A program made the translations under genes and the position numbers. Positions 6,968-8,054 of a stretch of DNA of 8,054 nt are shown in pieces. Location of the stretch: NCBI GenBank assembly GCA_026983685.1, contig JALSTO010000281.1, positions 1-8,054 of the forward strand. Reading direction: 5' to 3'. Position 1 is the first letter of the stretch. The number at the start of each line of letters is the position of its first letter. Under the pieces are notes generated by a model. The model worked only from the letters and a program-made list of their open reading frames with translations. It was not told the DNA's origin and did not search any database. The DNA comes from Aquificaceae bacterium (GTDB taxonomy: Bacteria; Aquificota; Aquificia; Aquificales; Aquificaceae).

Positions 6968-8054
6968 TCAGTCTTCAAAGAGATGAACCTTGTGGGGGTC
7001 TATCCCGATTGTGACGTTCTCCCCTTCCTTTATACCAATGGGCTCCGACAAAAGGAAGATCTCCCCTGCATGAGTGGATACCTGAAGAAGTATTTCCCTC
7101 CCCATATAATCAACGTAGATAACCTTTCCCTTGAGAACTCCACCATCGGGAGGGTTTAACCTCATATGTTCGGGGCGTATTCCAACCAGTATTTCCCTTG
7201 AGCTGGTACCTTTCAGGAGGAGAACTTTACCCTCGGGAAGCTTCAGCCTATAGCTTCCAATGGCTATGAAGAGTCCTCCCTTCTCCTTCAGAAGCCTTGC
7301 CCTTATAAGGTTCATCGGTGGAGAACCTACGAATGTGGCAACGAACCTGTTGGCTGGTTCCTCGTAAAGCTCCCGAGGACTCCCGATCTGCTCTACCCTG
7401 CCCTCCCTCAAAAGGAGTATCCTGTCTCCCAGACTCATAGCCTCACTCTGGTCGTGGGTGACATACAGGGTTGTTATCTTGAGCTTCCGAACAAGCCTCT
7501 TGAGCTCAATCCTCGTATGAAGCCTGAGCTGGGCATCAAGGTTTGATAGGGGTTCGTCAAGGAGGAAGAGGTTAGGCTTCCTGACAAGTGCCCTTGCAAT
7601 GGCTACCCTCTGCCTCTGCCCACCGCTGAGCTCTGCAGGCTTTGCCTTTAAGAGGTCAAAAATATCAAGCAGGGAGGCTACCTCTCTGACGGATCTCTCA
7701 ATCTCTTTCCTGTCCACACCTATCACTCTGAGGGGGAAGGCTATGTTATCAAACACACTCATATGAGGATAGAGGGCGTAGCTCTGAAAGACCATAGCAA
7801 CGTTCCTCTCTCTCGGTGGGACGAAGATGCCCCTCTTGGGTGAGGCAACGAGCCTATCTCCGAACCATATCTCTCCGGCGCTCGGCTTCTCAATTCCAGC
7901 TATCAAGTTTAAGATAGTTGACTTCCCGCTCCCGCTCGGTCCAAGGAGCACGAATATTTCCCCCTCCTCCACCTCAAAGCTCACGTTCCTGAGAGCTTCA
8001 ACCCTTCCCCTCTCGGAGTAAAACTCCTTGCTCAGGTTCGCCACCCTCAGTCTC
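6968..8054 (-). CDS. ABC transporter ATP-binding protein, MalK/UgpC type, 5' end outside window
   Basis: This is the ATPase of an importer. All nucleotide-binding motifs are intact; residues are numbered from the GTG codon at 8044. They are Walker A G-P-S-G-S-G-K-S (35-42), Q-loop V-F-Q-S-Y-A-L-Y-P-H-M-S (85-96), signature L-S-G-G-Q-R-Q-R-V (139-147), Walker B L-F-L-L-D-E-P (159-165), D-loop S-N-L-D (167-170) and switch His197 in V-T-H-D-Q. After about 240 come S-P-P-M-N and a TOBE-type regulatory domain with V-G-I-R-P-E-H-M-R-L. This layout marks the carbohydrate (CUT1) group that includes MalK and UgpC, though polyol, phosphate-ester and some ion importers share it. The frame stays open upstream of 8044 (R-L-R-V-A-N-L-S-K), and L-R-V-A-N-L-S-K is the normal opening of such ATPases, so the start is beyond the edge. 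No permease is visible, so the substrate cannot be named. Confidence 0.93.
   Translation of the reverse strand, partial: RLRVANLSKEFYSERGRVEALRNVSFEVEEGEIFVLLGPSGSGKSTILNLIAGIEKPSAGEIWFGDRLVASPKRGIFVPPRERNVAMVFQSYALYPHMSVFDNIAFPLRVIGVDRKEIERSVREVASLLDIFDLLKAKPAELSGGQRQRVAIARALVRKPNLFLLDEPLSNLDAQLRLHTRIELKRLVRKLKITTLYVTHDQSEAMSLGDRILLLREGRVEQIGSPRELYEEPANRFVATFVGSPPMNLIRARLLKEKGGLFIAIGSYRLKLPEGKVLLLKGTSSREILVGIRPEHMRLNPPDGGVLKGKVIYVDYMGREILLQVSTHAGEIFLLSEPIGIKEGENVTIGIDPHKVHLFED

Noticed and set aside
8042..8044. GTG 8044 as the ABC ATPase start
   Set aside because: The frame continues upstream with R-L-R before V-A-N-L-S-K, the usual start region of these ATPases, so the codon is an internal valine.

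Overview
The window looks like a compact chromosomal region of a thermophilic bacterium, most likely from the Aquificales (Aquificota). This rests on roughly balanced GC, proteins rich in K, E and R, almost no intergenic DNA, and the general feel of the EF-Ts, S2, SurE and MurF sequences. The phylum is an inference; the gene identifications do not depend on it. Nothing here suggests recent transfer, a mobile element or a CRISPR array.

Layout. Nine of the ten genes lie on the minus strand, so transcription runs from high to low coordinates. At the right edge is most of a MalK/UgpC-type ABC ATPase (6968-8054), whose true start lies outside the window. Just past its stop is an extended -10 promoter. 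An approximately 80-nt structured leader follows, then the translation operon rpsB (S2), tsf (EF-Ts), pyrH (UMP kinase), frr (ribosome recycling factor) and a membrane-anchored TPR-like protein (3355-3870). In the middle is the only plus-strand gene, a small DUF5335-like protein (3016-3354). It abuts the operon's last stop codon with no bases between, and is separated from surE by only 35 bp. On its other side runs a second minus-strand operon: surE, murF, a PilZ-domain protein and a membrane protein of the DGK1/SEC59/VTE5 CTP-dependent lipid-kinase type. That last gene runs off the left edge.

How the genes work together. rpsB-tsf-pyrH-frr is a classic translation and pyrimidine cluster: ribosome assembly, EF-Tu recycling, UDP supply and post-termination recycling. 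The second operon joins nucleotide clean-up (SurE), the last cytoplasmic step of peptidoglycan precursor synthesis (MurF), a predicted c-di-GMP receptor and a probable lipid or polyprenol kinase. Most junctions within the operons are 1-4 nt or somewhat longer overlaps, which suggests translational coupling.

Most notable signals. (1) The rpsB leader has a perfect 9-bp stem. Its loop is complementary to a segment running into the Shine-Dalgarno sequence, a pseudoknot or switch candidate for S2 autoregulation. (2) MurF has Asn where the family normally has the carbamylated lysine. (3) Four consecutive in-frame stop codons separate pyrH from the in-frame frr. (4) An AT-rich palindrome fills the tiny divergent surE/DUF5335 promoter region. 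(5) The lipid-kinase-like gene at the left edge overlaps pilZ by 35 nt.
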